A DNA stretch of 64,000 bases from Aquihabitans sp. G128 (GCF_019048865.1 NZ_CP077604.1:806001-870000), one strand, 5' to 3'; shown: positions 7,703 through 17,680, counted from the first letter of the stretch. The notes: generated by a model not told the origin, from the letters alone. Numbers and translations are program-made.

Positions 7703-8491
7703 ATGGCGATGGTGATCCCCGGCGCCTCGAAGGTCGGCAACGTCGTCCGCGAGGTCGGCGCCATGGCCGCGGTCGGCATCGAGGCCGTCCGCAAGGTCTT
7801 CAGCCGCCCGTGGCCGCTGGCCGAGTTCCTCGACCAGTGCTGGTTCATCGCCAAGGTCACCACGGTCCCGGTGATCCTGATCTCGATCCCGTTCGGCATG
7901 GTGATCTCCCTGCAGGTCGGGGCCCTCATCCGCCAGCTCGGCGCCGACGCCCACCTCGGCTCGGCCCTGGTGCTGGCCGTCGTGCGCGAGCAGGCGCCCA
8001 TCGCCACCGCGCTGCTCATCGCCGGCGCCGGCGGTTCGGCGATGTGCGCCGACATCGGGTCCCGCAAGATCCGTGACGAGCTGGCCGCCATGGAGGTCAT
8101 GTCGATCAACCCGATCCAGCGGGTCGTGATGCCTCGGGTCCTGGCCGCCACGGTCATCGCCGTCCTGCTCGACGCCGTCGTGAGCGCGGCCGGCCTGGCC
8201 GGCGGGTGGTTCTTCGCCACCCAGGTCCTGGGCGTCTCCTCCAGCAGCTTCTTCGCCTCGTTCAACGAGCTGAGCCAGCTGCCCGACCTCTGGATGGCGC
8301 TGCTCAAGGCCGGCATCTTCGGCTTCATCGCCGGCGTGGTGGCTTGCTACAAGGGCCTGTCGTGCAAAGGCGGACCGAAAGGCGTGGGCGACGCCGTGAA
8401 CCAGGCGGTCGTCATCACCTTCGTCCTGCTCTTCTTCGTGAACTTCGTCCTGACCGCCATCTACTTCAACTTCGTCCCCCAGAAGATCTGA
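7703..8491 (+). CDS. YrbE/MlaE-family permease A of the Mce transporter
   Basis: A 262-residue integral membrane permease of the MlaE family, the first of two paralogous subunits that pair in the inner membrane. Hydrophobic segments include VPVILISIPFGMVISLQ and a C-terminal FVLLFFVNFVLTAIYF. The conserved region REQAPIATALLIAGAGGSA followed by GSRKIRDELAAMEVMSI matches the family's signature loop. It starts at ATG 7703, 18 nt after the ATPase, and is followed 3 nt later by its partner. Confidence 0.88.
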   Translation: MAMVIPGASKVGNVVREVGAMAAVGIEAVRKVFSRPWPLAEFLDQCWFIAKVTTVPVILISIPFGMVISLQVGALIRQLGADAHLGSALVLAVVREQAPIATALLIAGAGGSAMCADIGSRKIRDELAAMEVMSINPIQRVVMPRVLAATVIAVLLDAVVSAAGLAGGWFFATQVLGVSSSSFFASFNELSQLPDLWMALLKAGIFGFIAGVVACYKGLSCKGGPKGVGDAVNQAVVITFVLLFFVNFVLTAIYFNFVPQKI

Positions 8492-8494
8492 CGA

Positions 8495-9388
8495 ATGGCC
8501 GCCCCCTCCACCTCCTCGTCGCTCACCGCGTGGCAGCGCGCCGACCAGAGCGCCTCGCGCGGCATCTCCTTCGTGCTCGGCGGCTTCTCGCAGGCGTACG
8601 ACCAGGTGGTGTTCGCCGGGCGGATCATCCGCCGCATGCCCCAGGCGTTGAAGTACCGCAAGGAGATCCTGTCGCTGATCGCCGACCTCACGATCGGCGC
8701 CGGCGCCCTGGTGGTGGGCGGCGGGATGCTGTTCGTGATCTTCTTCCTGGCGTTCTTCACCGGCACCGAGGTCGGCCTCCAGGGCTTCACCGCCCTGCAG
8801 CAGATCGGCGCCGAGTCGTTCTCCGGCGTCATCTCGTCGGTGGCCAACACCCGGGAGATCACCCCGCTCATCGCCGGCGTGGCGCTGGCCGCCCAGGTCG
8901 GCGCCGGCTTCACCGCCCAGCTCGGCGCCATGCGCATCTCCGACGAGATCGACGCCCTCGAGGTCATGAGCGTCGACTCGTTCGTCTACCTGGTGTGCAC
9001 CCGGGTCTGGGCGGCGCTCATCACCATGGTGCCGCTGTACCTGGTGGCGCTGTTCTCGAGCTACCTCGCCACCGAGCTCATCGTGACCAAGTTCTTCACC
9101 CTGTCGCCCGGCGTGTACCGCCACTACTTCCGGCTCTTCCTGCCGCCGATCGACGTCGTGTACTCGTTCCTGAAGGCGATCCTCTTCGCCGTCGTGGTCA
9201 CCCTCATCCACTGCTACTACGGGTACTACGCCACGGGCGGGCCGGCCGGGGTGGGCAAGGCCGCCGGCCGCGCCATCCGGCTGTCGATCATCGCCGTGAC
9301 GGTGCTCAACCTGCTGCTCTCGCTCATCTTCTACGGCGGCAAGGACACGGCCCGGATCGTCGGGTCCATCGGGGCGGTGCGGTTCTGA
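8495..9388 (+). CDS. YrbE/MlaE-family permease B of the Mce transporter
   Basis: A 297-residue MlaE-family permease, partner of the gene upstream. It has a longer cytoplasmic N terminus and several membrane segments (for example GALVVGGGMLFVIFFLAFFT). The signature loop is changed to GAGFTAQLGAMRISDEIDAL. The stop TGA overlaps the ATG of the first MCE gene (TGATG), so translation is coupled. Confidence 0.88.
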   Translation: MAAPSTSSSLTAWQRADQSASRGISFVLGGFSQAYDQVVFAGRIIRRMPQALKYRKEILSLIADLTIGAGALVVGGGMLFVIFFLAFFTGTEVGLQGFTALQQIGAESFSGVISSVANTREITPLIAGVALAAQVGAGFTAQLGAMRISDEIDALEVMSVDSFVYLVCTRVWAALITMVPLYLVALFSSYLATELIVTKFFTLSPGVYRHYFRLFLPPIDVVYSFLKAILFAVVVTLIHCYYGYYATGGPAGVGKAAGRAIRLSIIAVTVLNLLLSLIFYGGKDTARIVGSIGAVRF

Positions 9389-10674
9389 TGGCCAACACCC
9401 CCGAGGAGCTCCAGAAGGCCTACCGGGCCATCGCGGCGATCGTCGTCGTGGTCCTCTTCGCCGGCCTCGCCACGGTGGCGGTGCGCACCGCCTACGGCGC
9501 CTTCTCCGACGACTTCCACGTCACCACCCGCTTCGCCCGTGCCGGCCAGGCCCTCAAGCCCGGCTCCGACGTCAAGTACCGCGGCGTCACCGTGGGCAAG
9601 GTCCGCTCCATCGACCTCGTCGACCGTCGGGTCAAGGTGGTCATGCAGCTCCACAAGGACGTCGAGGTGCCCAAGGCCACCTCTGCCACCGTCCGGCCCA
9701 AGACGCTCTTCGGCGAGAAGTACGTCGAGCTGAAGGTGGTGCCCGGGGACCGGGCCCCCTTCCTCGCCGACGGCGACACGGTGAAGGCCGCCGGGACCGG
9801 CGAGGAGGTGGAGGAGCTGCTCGACAGCACCGACAAGCTGCTGCGCGCCGTCGACATCGACGAGGTGGCCACGCTCATGGACGAGCTCACCAAGGCCGCC
9901 CAGGGCGAGGGCGACAACGTCGCCCACCTCATCGACCGCTCCGTCGGCGCCACTGCGGTGATCCGCGACACCCTCGACGCCCAGCTCAAGGCGATCGACT
10001 CGCTGGCGCGGTTCGCCCGCCAGTACCGCGACATCGGTCCTTCGATCAACGACATCTCCGGCAACCTCAACGACCTGCTGCCGACGTTCAACGCGGCGCG
10101 CGCCGACTACGAGCGGCTGCTGGTGACCCTGCGGCCCTTCGCCGACCACCTCTCGGACTTCATCGAGGTCAACGAGGCCGACATCGGCAAGCTCCTCGAC
10201 AACGGCGACAACATCGTGCGCGTCCTCACCGCACGGAAGAAGAACATCTCCGAGACCGTGTACGGCCTCTCGCGCTACATGCAGACCTTCGCCGGCGCCA
10301 TCGGCGAGGAGCAGCTCCCGGACGGCAGCAGGTTCGGCTACCTCAAGGTGTTCGTGGAGGCGGGCGACCTGAGCGCCCTCATCTGCAACACCCTGGGCCC
10401 CACCGGCGCGGTGGCCGACCTCTCGGCGGTCCGTGAAGCGCTCGCCGCCATCGCCCCGGTCCTCGCCTGCAAGGGCGACGGCGCCGCGACCGCCGGCACG
10501 CCGGGAGGAACGGCCGCTCCGGGCTCGGCCGGATCGACCGGCGGGGGAGCGGCCACCGACCCGCTGACCGCGCTGACCGACGGCGTGACCGACCAGGTGG
10601 CCCAGCCGGACACGGCGACGCCCACCGGCTCGGTCGCCGACATCCTCGCCCCGGCCGTGGGGGGTGGTGGCTGA
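9388..10674 (+). CDS. MCE-family substrate-binding protein (first of six, MceA position)
   Basis: A 428-residue MCE protein: one N-terminal membrane helix (AAIVVVVLFAGLATVAV), then the MCE domain (about residues 40-120: GSDVKYRGVTVGKVRSI and LFGEKYVELKVVP), then a long helical region and a Gly/Ala/Thr-rich tail. MCE proteins assemble as hexamers forming a hydrophobic tunnel for lipids; with six different genes here a heterohexamer is expected. The stop overlaps the next ATG. Confidence 0.88.
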   Translation: MANTPEELQKAYRAIAAIVVVVLFAGLATVAVRTAYGAFSDDFHVTTRFARAGQALKPGSDVKYRGVTVGKVRSIDLVDRRVKVVMQLHKDVEVPKATSATVRPKTLFGEKYVELKVVPGDRAPFLADGDTVKAAGTGEEVEELLDSTDKLLRAVDIDEVATLMDELTKAAQGEGDNVAHLIDRSVGATAVIRDTLDAQLKAIDSLARFARQYRDIGPSINDISGNLNDLLPTFNAARADYERLLVTLRPFADHLSDFIEVNEADIGKLLDNGDNIVRVLTARKKNISETVYGLSRYMQTFAGAIGEEQLPDGSRFGYLKVFVEAGDLSALICNTLGPTGAVADLSAVREALAAIAPVLACKGDGAATAGTPGGTAAPGSAGSTGGGAATDPLTALTDGVTDQVAQPDTATPTGSVADILAPAVGGGG

Positions 10675-11765
10675 TGCGCTTCGCGTCCCGCCTGCTGAAG
10701 GGCCTCCGCGGCCCCGCCGGCCGCAACCTCGTCAAGGTCACCGTGTACTCGCTGGTGTGCCTCGCCGTGCTGGGGGCCCTGGTGGCCCGGATCGGCAACA
10801 TCGACTTCTTCGCCGACAAGACCAGCTACCAGGCGGTGCTCCCCGACGTCACCGGCCTCCTGGTCAACGACGAGGTGAAGGTGGCCGGCGTGGCCGTGGG
10901 CAAGGTCACCAAGATCTCGGTCCAGCGGGGCAAGGCCGTGGTGTCCTTCGAGGTGAAGCCCAGCGTGAAGCTGCGGTCCAGCACCGAGGTGGGCGTCCGG
11001 TGGCGCAACGTGCTCGGCCAGAAGTACCTGTACCTGTACCCGGGGACCAGTGGGAAGGCCCTCGAGCCGGGCGACCGCCTGCCCGAGGGCCAGACGGTGA
11101 AGTCCGCCGACGTCGGCGAGTTCCTGAACTCGGTGGGCCCGATCCTGCGCGCCATCGACCCCGCCAAGGCCAACGCCTTCATCCGAGCGCTCAACGAAGC
11201 GCTCGACGGCAACGAGGACAAGGTGCGCTCGCTGCTCTCGAGCACGGCGAACATCGCCACCGACCTCGGCGGCTCCGACCAGCAGATCGGCGACCTGATC
11301 GGCAACCTCGACAAGGTGGTCGGGAAGCTGGCCGACCGCGACGACGACCTCAACACCGCCGTCACCCGGTTCCAGAAGCTGTCGGGCACGCTGGCGGCCA
11401 ACAACGACGACCTCCAGACGCTGGTGGAGCGCTTCGCCGCCGTGCAGGGCAAGCTCGACACGCTGGTGAGCGAGAACCGCACCGACCTCGACTCGACGAT
11501 CGACGACCTGGGCACCATCGCCGCGGTGCTGCACGACCACCGGGAGGACCTCGACACCGCGCTGGCCACGCTGCCGGCGGGCCTGCGGCCCTACGACGAC
11601 GTGTCGTCCTACGGCCAGTGGTTCCAGATCCGGGTGGTCGTGACGTGCCTGGCCAACCAAGGGGTGTGCGCCCAGGAAGGCCTCACCAGCGACCTGCTCT
11701 CCGGCGGCGCTCCGGTGGACGTCACCTCGATCCTGGGCTTCGCCCTGACGGGAGCCGGATCGTGA
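10674..11765 (+). CDS. MCE-family protein (second, MceB position)
   Basis: A 363-residue MCE protein with an N-terminal membrane helix (VTVYSLVCLAVLGALVA) and an MCE domain containing VAGVAVGKVTKISV and VLGQKYLYLYPG. The helical part has regularly spaced NxDDL repeats (for example RDDDLNTAV, NNDDLQTLV). The start ATG 10674 overlaps the upstream TGA, and the end overlaps the next GTG (GTGA). Confidence 0.88.
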   Translation: MRFASRLLKGLRGPAGRNLVKVTVYSLVCLAVLGALVARIGNIDFFADKTSYQAVLPDVTGLLVNDEVKVAGVAVGKVTKISVQRGKAVVSFEVKPSVKLRSSTEVGVRWRNVLGQKYLYLYPGTSGKALEPGDRLPEGQTVKSADVGEFLNSVGPILRAIDPAKANAFIRALNEALDGNEDKVRSLLSSTANIATDLGGSDQQIGDLIGNLDKVVGKLADRDDDLNTAVTRFQKLSGTLAANNDDLQTLVERFAAVQGKLDTLVSENRTDLDSTIDDLGTIAAVLHDHREDLDTALATLPAGLRPYDDVSSYGQWFQIRVVVTCLANQGVCAQEGLTSDLLSGGAPVDVTSILGFALTGAGS

Positions 11766-12937
11766 AGTCCTTCACCGAGCGCAACCCGCTCATCATCGGC
11801 GTCATCGTGCTGCTGCTGATCGGCGGCGGCACCGCGGCCGCCCTCCTGCTCAACGGCGGGTTCTTCAAGGACCGCTACGAGGTCAAGGCCGTGTTCGTCG
11901 ACACCGCCGGGCTGCGCAAGGGGGACAAGGTCCGGGTGGCCGGCGTCCTGGTGGGCCAGGTGAAGTCCATCGAACAGCAGGGCACCAAGGTGCAGGCGAC
12001 GCTGCTGGTGGACAAGAGCATCGAGCTGCCGCGCGACACCGAGGCCGAGATCGTGGTCGAGACCCTGCTGGGCTCGAAGTACGTGCGGCTCAAGGCCGGC
12101 AACGACTGGTCGTCCACCCTGCACTCGGGCTCGGTCATCACCGACACCCGCACGCCCACCGAGGTGCTCGACCTCCAGAACGTCGGCACCCCGCTCCTCG
12201 AGGACACCGACGGCAAGGCGCTCAACGACCTGCTCGACAAGATCGACCACGTGACCGAGGGCCAGCGGGGCAACGTCGGCGAGATCATCACCGGGCTCAA
12301 CAAGCTCACCACGGCCATCAACGACCGCCAGAGCGAGGCCCGCCGGCTCATCGACTCGACCAAGACGGTGAGCGCCACCCTCGCCGGCCGGGACCAGGAC
12401 CTGCTCAACGCGGTCGACGACATCAACGTGGTGCTCGACGGCCTGGCCAAGCGGCGGGTGCAGCTCGTGGCGCTCCTGCAGAAGACCTCGGCCACGGCCA
12501 AGGGCACCGCCGACCTGGTGGCCGACAACCGCCCCAAGCTCGACGCCATCCTGGACGAGCTCCACGCCGACCTCGAGATCGTCGGCCGCCGCCAGGGCGA
12601 GCTGGCCGCATCGCTCTCGGGGCTCACCAACGCCATCGAGGGGTTCTCGTCCATCGGGTACTCGGGGCCGGACCGGTTCCCGAACACGTGGGCCAACATG
12701 TACACCCAGCTGCTCGGGCCCATCGGCCCCGACGCGGTGTTCGGGTCCTGCGGCCTGCTCGACGACGCCTTCGACGTGCTGCTCGGCCCCGACCCCGTCA
12801 CCGAGTGCGCCGACCGCACCGGTCCGCTGCCCAGCACCGAGGGGGCCACCTCGGCGTCCGCCGACGGTTCCGCGCCGGCGCCGACGTCGGACCCGCTGGC
12901 CGCGCTCTACGCCCCGCTCACGGAGGCCGCCGGATGA
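11762..12937 (+). CDS. MCE-family protein (third, MceC position)
   Basis: A 391-residue MCE protein beginning at GTG 11762 inside the upstream stop. An N-terminal helix (PLIIGVIVLLLIGGGTAAAL) precedes the MCE domain (GDKVRVAGVLVGQVKSI; LLGSKYVRLKAG). A long helical segment and a Ser/Ala/Pro-rich tail follow. The stop overlaps the next ATG (ATGA). Confidence 0.88.
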   Translation: MKSFTERNPLIIGVIVLLLIGGGTAAALLLNGGFFKDRYEVKAVFVDTAGLRKGDKVRVAGVLVGQVKSIEQQGTKVQATLLVDKSIELPRDTEAEIVVETLLGSKYVRLKAGNDWSSTLHSGSVITDTRTPTEVLDLQNVGTPLLEDTDGKALNDLLDKIDHVTEGQRGNVGEIITGLNKLTTAINDRQSEARRLIDSTKTVSATLAGRDQDLLNAVDDINVVLDGLAKRRVQLVALLQKTSATAKGTADLVADNRPKLDAILDELHADLEIVGRRQGELAASLSGLTNAIEGFSSIGYSGPDRFPNTWANMYTQLLGPIGPDAVFGSCGLLDDAFDVLLGPDPVTECADRTGPLPSTEGATSASADGSAPAPTSDPLAALYAPLTEAAG

Positions 12938-14502
12938 CCGCCCACCGCCTGCGCCGACGCGCCGCCGCCCTCCTCGTGGTGCTCGCCGTCGGCGTCGTGC
13001 TGCCCGCCTGCTCGCTGGTCGACGACGGTGGCGGTGGCGCCCGGGTCAGCGCCGACTTCACGCGGGGGACGGGCCTCTACCCGGGCTCGCCGGTGCGCGT
13101 CCTGGGCATCGACGTCGGCAAGGTCACCAAGGTCGAGAACCAGGGCGGCCACGTGCACGTGGAGCTCGAGCTCGACGAGGGGGCCAAGGTCCCGAAGGAC
13201 GCGCACGCCACCATCGTGCCGCTGACCCTGCTGGGCGAGCGCTACATCCAGATGGGCCCGGCCTACACCTCGGGCCCGACGCTGGGCGACGGCGACGACA
13301 TCCCCCTCGCTCGCACCACCGTCCCGGCGGAGATCGACGAGCTGCTCCGCGGCCTGCAGGACTTCATCGGGGCGATCGACCCGAAGAAGGCGAGCAGCGT
13401 GGTCACCAACCTGGCCGAGGTCCTCGACGGCCAGGGCAAGACGCTCAACGACCTGATCGGCAACGCCGCCGGCACCCTCGACCTGCTGGCCGACAAGGGC
13501 GACGACCTGCGCTCGATCATCACCTCGCTCGGCGACCTGACCGAGACGCTGCGGGGCCGCACCGACTCGATCGAGAGCCTGATCCAGAACTACGACCTGG
13601 TCACACAGGTGCTGATCGACAACAAGGACGACCTCGACGCCACGATCACCCAGCTGGACCGGGCCGCCACCGAGCTCACGGCGCTGCTGCTCGAGCACGA
13701 GAAGCCGCTGAAGGCCGACGTCGACGTGGTGACGAAGGCCGGCGCCACGATCGACGCCAACACCACGAACATCAAGACCACCCTGTCGGCCACCGTGGAC
13801 CTGTTCGCCGCGGCCAAGCGGGCCTACGACGGCGACACCAACTCCCTCGCCCTCAACAACCAGCTCAACCCGGGCCTCACCTCGGACCTGATCGCCGGGC
13901 GCTTCCGGGACCGCATCGCCGGGCTGTGCCGCCGCCTCGGGATCGACCTGTGCAGCGACCAGGGCTCCCCGCTGCTGAACGACCTCGTGGGCCTCCTGCC
14001 GGGGCTCCTCGGCGACCTCGCCAACGGCACGCCGCTCGGCAGCCCGACCACGCCGGCGGGCAAGAGCCAAGCCCCGGCACCCACCACCACGGCGCCGCCG
14101 ACCACGCCCACCGTGCCGCCGCTGCCGACGGGCCCGACGCCCGACGAGCTGCTGGCGGCGCTGAGCAAGCAGATCACCGGCGGGCTCGACCAGGCGCAGG
14201 CGGACCTGCTCGGGCAGCTCGACCTCACGCGGTTGGGGGACCTGCTCGCCCTCGACCCCGTGCTGCTCCAGGTCCTGCCCGAGCTCGACCAGCAGCAGCT
14301 CGACCTCATCCGCACCGTCGACGTGGCCGACCTGCCCCAGACCCTGCTCGACCTGACGAACCTGCTGCACCCGCCCAAGGACCGCCTGACGCCGCTGCTG
14401 CCCAGCACCCCGACGACGACCGCGCCGCCCAAGGGCGGCGGCGGCCTCTCGATCGACGGGATCGTCGACACGCTCACCGGCCTGCTCGGTGGAGGGAAGT
14501 GA
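12934..14502 (+). CDS. MCE-family lipoprotein (fourth, MceD position)
   Basis: A 522-residue MCE protein whose N terminus is a lipoprotein signal (VVLPACSL, lipobox cysteine near residue 27) instead of a membrane helix. The MCE domain includes PVRVLGIDVGKVTKV and LLGERYIQMGP. The C-terminal third is a Pro/Thr linker followed by Leu-rich repeat-like helices (LLGQLDLTRLGDLLAL). It is the longest of the six. Lipidation would anchor one subunit of the tunnel to the outer leaflet. Confidence 0.87.
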   Translation: MTAHRLRRRAAALLVVLAVGVVLPACSLVDDGGGGARVSADFTRGTGLYPGSPVRVLGIDVGKVTKVENQGGHVHVELELDEGAKVPKDAHATIVPLTLLGERYIQMGPAYTSGPTLGDGDDIPLARTTVPAEIDELLRGLQDFIGAIDPKKASSVVTNLAEVLDGQGKTLNDLIGNAAGTLDLLADKGDDLRSIITSLGDLTETLRGRTDSIESLIQNYDLVTQVLIDNKDDLDATITQLDRAATELTALLLEHEKPLKADVDVVTKAGATIDANTTNIKTTLSATVDLFAAAKRAYDGDTNSLALNNQLNPGLTSDLIAGRFRDRIAGLCRRLGIDLCSDQGSPLLNDLVGLLPGLLGDLANGTPLGSPTTPAGKSQAPAPTTTAPPTTPTVPPLPTGPTPDELLAALSKQITGGLDQAQADLLGQLDLTRLGDLLALDPVLLQVLPELDQQQLDLIRTVDVADLPQTLLDLTNLLHPPKDRLTPLLPSTPTTTAPPKGGGGLSIDGIVDTLTGLLGGGK

Positions 14503-14503
14503 C

Positions 14504-15502
14504 ATGAGGACCAGAGCCCTGCTCCTGGCCACCGCCGTGCTGCTCGGCGGGGTGGGCCTCAGCGGCTGCAGCGCCGACGACGACCAGGTGCGCGCCACCG
14601 CCACCTTCGACGACGTGGCCGACCTGGCCGACGGCGCGCCCGTGATGATGTCGGACATCTCGATCGGCCACGTCACCCACATCGACCTCGACAAGACCGG
14701 GCGGCGGGCCAAGGTTCGGTTCTCGGTCGACGAGAGCGCCCACGTCCCCGCCGACGTGGTGGCCAAGGTGCGCCGCACCACGCCGCTGGGCGAGAAGTTC
14801 ATCGACCTCGAGCCCCAGACGCAGGCGTCGCACCCGGCCCTGCTGCGCTCGGGCACCGTGATCAAGCGCACCGCCGTGGTCTCGGACCTCGAGCAGCTGG
14901 TGTCGAGCGGGACCGCGGCGTTCGGGGCCCTGAGCGCCTCGCAGCTCGCCATCCTGCTCGACGAGGGCTCGCGGGCCTTCGGGGGCAAGGGCCCGCAGCT
15001 GCGCCAGGTGCTCGACGACCTCACGAGCGTCGCCGCCGGCTACGAGACCCGGACGGGCAAGGTCACCCAGGTCATCGACGACCTGGACCAGCTCTCCGGC
15101 GACCTGGCGCCGAACGTCGACCCGAACGCCGAGGCCCTGAGCAACCTGAACGAGACGCTCGGCACCCTGAACGAGAACGATCGCCGCTTCTTCGACCTGG
15201 TGACCTCGCTCAACCGGCTGGCCGACGACGGGAACCGACTGCTCACGAAGCACCTCGACCAGATCCGCACCCAGGTCAAGGGCCTGCGCGACGTCACCGA
15301 CGCGGTGGCCGACGAGCAGCAGGCGCTGGGCGACGTGCTGCAGTACACGCCCGAGCACAACGAGGCGCTGCCCCAGGGCGTGCGCAACAAGTTCGTGCAG
15401 GCGCTGCTCGACGTCGTGGTCTGCGGCGTGCCTGGTGGCGGCGACGTCCCGGGCGACCCGGTGGACGCCTGCTACCCCGGCGCGAAGGGAGGGGGGCGGT
15501 GA
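14504..15502 (+). CDS. MCE-family lipoprotein (fifth, MceE/LprK position)
   Basis: A 332-residue MCE lipoprotein, with lipobox GLSGCSAD at the N terminus as in mycobacterial MceE/LprK. The MCE domain carries MMSDISIGHVTHID and PLGEKFIDLEP. It starts 1 nt after the previous stop, preceded by GGAGGGAAG. The end overlaps the GTG of the sixth MCE gene. Having two lipoprotein MCE subunits in one operon differs from the single one in mycobacterial mce loci. Confidence 0.86.
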   Translation: MRTRALLLATAVLLGGVGLSGCSADDDQVRATATFDDVADLADGAPVMMSDISIGHVTHIDLDKTGRRAKVRFSVDESAHVPADVVAKVRRTTPLGEKFIDLEPQTQASHPALLRSGTVIKRTAVVSDLEQLVSSGTAAFGALSASQLAILLDEGSRAFGGKGPQLRQVLDDLTSVAAGYETRTGKVTQVIDDLDQLSGDLAPNVDPNAEALSNLNETLGTLNENDRRFFDLVTSLNRLADDGNRLLTKHLDQIRTQVKGLRDVTDAVADEQQALGDVLQYTPEHNEALPQGVRNKFVQALLDVVVCGVPGGGDVPGDPVDACYPGAKGGGR

Positions 15503-16849
15503 TCAACCGGCGCATCATCGCCAACCTGGTGGTCTTCTTCACCCTCGCCACGCTCCTGGTGGGCTACGGCGTGGTGACCCTGTTCGGCAGCCCGTTCGAC
15601 CACCAGGACACGCTCGTGGCCGACCTGCCCGACGCTGGCGGCCTCCGGCCCGGCTTCTCCGCCAGCCACGACGGCGTGGTGATCGGCACGGTGTCGAAGG
15701 TCGAGCTCCGGCGTGACGAGGTGCGGGTCACGATCCAGCTCGACAAGGGCGTCACGGTGCCCAAGGGCGTCGAGGCGCGGGTGGTCCGGGCCAGCGCCGT
15801 GGGCGAGCAGCGGCTCGACCTGGCCTCGGTGGCGGGTGGCTCCCAGGAGCCGCTGCCCGACGGCGCCGAGGTGCCGGTGGGCGCAGACCCGATCCCGCCG
15901 GACATCGCCGACGTGCTGGCCACGACCACCGGCCTGATCGAGGCGCTTCCGGCGAAGGACCTCAACACCGTCATCCACGAGGCGGCGGTGGGCGTCGACG
16001 GCCGCTCCGACGACCTGCGCAGCATCACCCGCTCGCTCACCACGGTCAGCGACGACGTCGTGGCCGACGACGCCTCGCTGCGCAAGCTCCTCGCCAACGG
16101 CCCTCCGGTGCTCGACGACTTCTCCGACATGTCTCCCGAGGTGCACGACGCCCTCGACAACACCCAGCAGCTCACGCGGATCCTCGCCGACCGCAAGGGC
16201 GACCTGGTCGACCTGCTCGACAAGGGCGCCGACCTCTCCGAGGTGGGGGACCGGGTGCTGCTCGACAACCGGGCCAACCTGACCTGCCTCGTGGGTGAGC
16301 TCACCGACATCACCGGGGAGCTGCAGGGCGCGGCCCTGAAGGACCTGGACACCGCGCTGAAGACGAACACCCAGTTCTTCGGGCTCGTCGACAAGGTCGC
16401 CGTGCGCGGCCAGGCGCAGCCGAACCCCTACGGCCCGGGTCGACCCGACCAGCTCTGGCTGCGCACCTCGCTGCTGCTGCCGCCGCAGACCCCGGCGGCC
16501 AGCGCCTACGCCCCGCCCCGGGGGCACCTGCCGGTCACGACCGGCGCCGCGTGCACCGGCCCCTACGGCAAGGGGGGCGGGGGCCACGCCGCAGCCGGCC
16601 ACCGACCTCGGCAAGACCGACACCAGCGCGACCGCCGCCGCCGCAGCCGCCCGGTCCGGCACCGCCGGGTCGGGCGCCCCCACCGGCGTCGTGGACGGGT
16701 TGGTCGACCGGCTGGTCCCGGCCCGGCAGGCATCGCCGGCCCCGTCGGCGAAGTCTGACGTCGTTCCCCTCGTCACCCTCGGGGTCGGGATCCTGGTGGC
16801 GCTCCTGGCGCTGCTCCCGACCGCTCGCACCCGCCGGAGAGCCAGATGA
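15499..16849 (+). CDS. MCE-family protein (sixth, MceF position), frameshifted
   Basis: The MCE protein begins at GTG 15499 with a membrane helix (NLVVFFTLATLLVGYGVV) and an MCE domain (VVIGTVSKVEL). The annotated frame runs to a stop at 16758 with an implausible Arg/His-rich tail. One extra base in the G6-C-G5 tract at 16572-16583 explains this. Dropping one G switches to a frame reading TPQPATDLGKTDTS, an Ala/Ser linker and a C-terminal membrane helix (VPLVTLGVGILVALLALL), stopping at 16847-16849. That stop overlaps the next ATG exactly as ATGA, like other junctions in this operon. Confidence 0.8.
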
Positions 16850-17667
16850 CCACCGACCTCGAACGCGATCGCCCCGATCGGCCCGACCCGTCGGCGGCCA
16901 CGTCGGCCGCCGACGGCCCCGCCCGGGCGACCGGGGAAGCAGCGCCCGATCGCTCCGCCCGTTCGACGGGCGCGTCCAGCTCGGCGGGCTCGGCTCGCCC
17001 GAAGGGCGCCGGCGGCGCCAACGGCGGGAGCGGCGCGTCGAAGCGGACCGGTTCGGCGGGCGGGACCAAGGCTCCGGTCGTCGGCCCCGCTCGCTCGTAC
17101 CCGGGGTGGTTGCCGTGGCTGCTGGCCCTGCTCGGGCTGATCGGCACCGTGGGCTTCGCCATCGCCTGGCACGAAGCCTCGGACGGCTCGGGGGCCCCGC
17201 CCACCGCTTCGGTCGAGGGCGAGTCAGCGGACATGGTCGCCGGGTCGAAGGCCTTCTCCCAAGCCCTCACCAACTTCGACGGGGCCACGATCGACCGGGA
17301 CTTCGACAAGATCGTAGCGCTGTCCACCGGCGAGTTCCGGGGCCAGGCCGATGAGTTCTTCAGCTCCAAGGTCCGCAAGCAGCTGAAGGAGGCCCAAGCG
17401 TCGAGCCGGGGCGAGGTGCGCTCGGCCTACGTCCAGTCCTTCGACGGTGACCGGGGCACGGTGTTCGTGGTCCTCGACCAGACCATCGCCAACAACCAGT
17501 CGCCCAAGCCGAAGGCCGACACCCTTCGGATGCAGCTCACCATGGTGCGCGTGCAGGGGCGCTGGAAGGCCTCGCTGGTCGACGTCCTCACGGCGCCGTC
17601 GGGCGGTGCGACCACTGGCGACGCGGCCGGGTCCACCACGCCGCTGGGCACCGGCGCCGGCGGCTGA
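16846..17667 (+). CDS. Mce-associated membrane protein (Mas family)
   Basis: A 273-residue protein with a long Ala/Gly/Ser-rich cytoplasmic N terminus (about 85 residues), one membrane helix (WLPWLLALLGLIGTVGFAIA) and an extracytoplasmic alpha/beta domain like the Mas proteins that stabilise Mce complexes in mycobacteria. Last gene of the operon; its ATG overlaps the restored mceF stop. A hairpin follows. Confidence 0.82.
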   Translation: MTTDLERDRPDRPDPSAATSAADGPARATGEAAPDRSARSTGASSSAGSARPKGAGGANGGSGASKRTGSAGGTKAPVVGPARSYPGWLPWLLALLGLIGTVGFAIAWHEASDGSGAPPTASVEGESADMVAGSKAFSQALTNFDGATIDRDFDKIVALSTGEFRGQADEFFSSKVRKQLKEAQASSRGEVRSAYVQSFDGDRGTVFVVLDQTIANNQSPKPKADTLRMQLTMVRVQGRWKASLVDVLTAPSGGATTGDAAGSTTPLGTGAGG

Positions 17668-17680
17668 GCGCCCCCGGCGC

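Noticed and set aside
16572-16583. Programmed +1 ribosomal frameshifting in mceF.
   Set aside because: There is no slippery codon or stop in the usual context, and unrelated genes show similar breaks, so assembly error is more likely.
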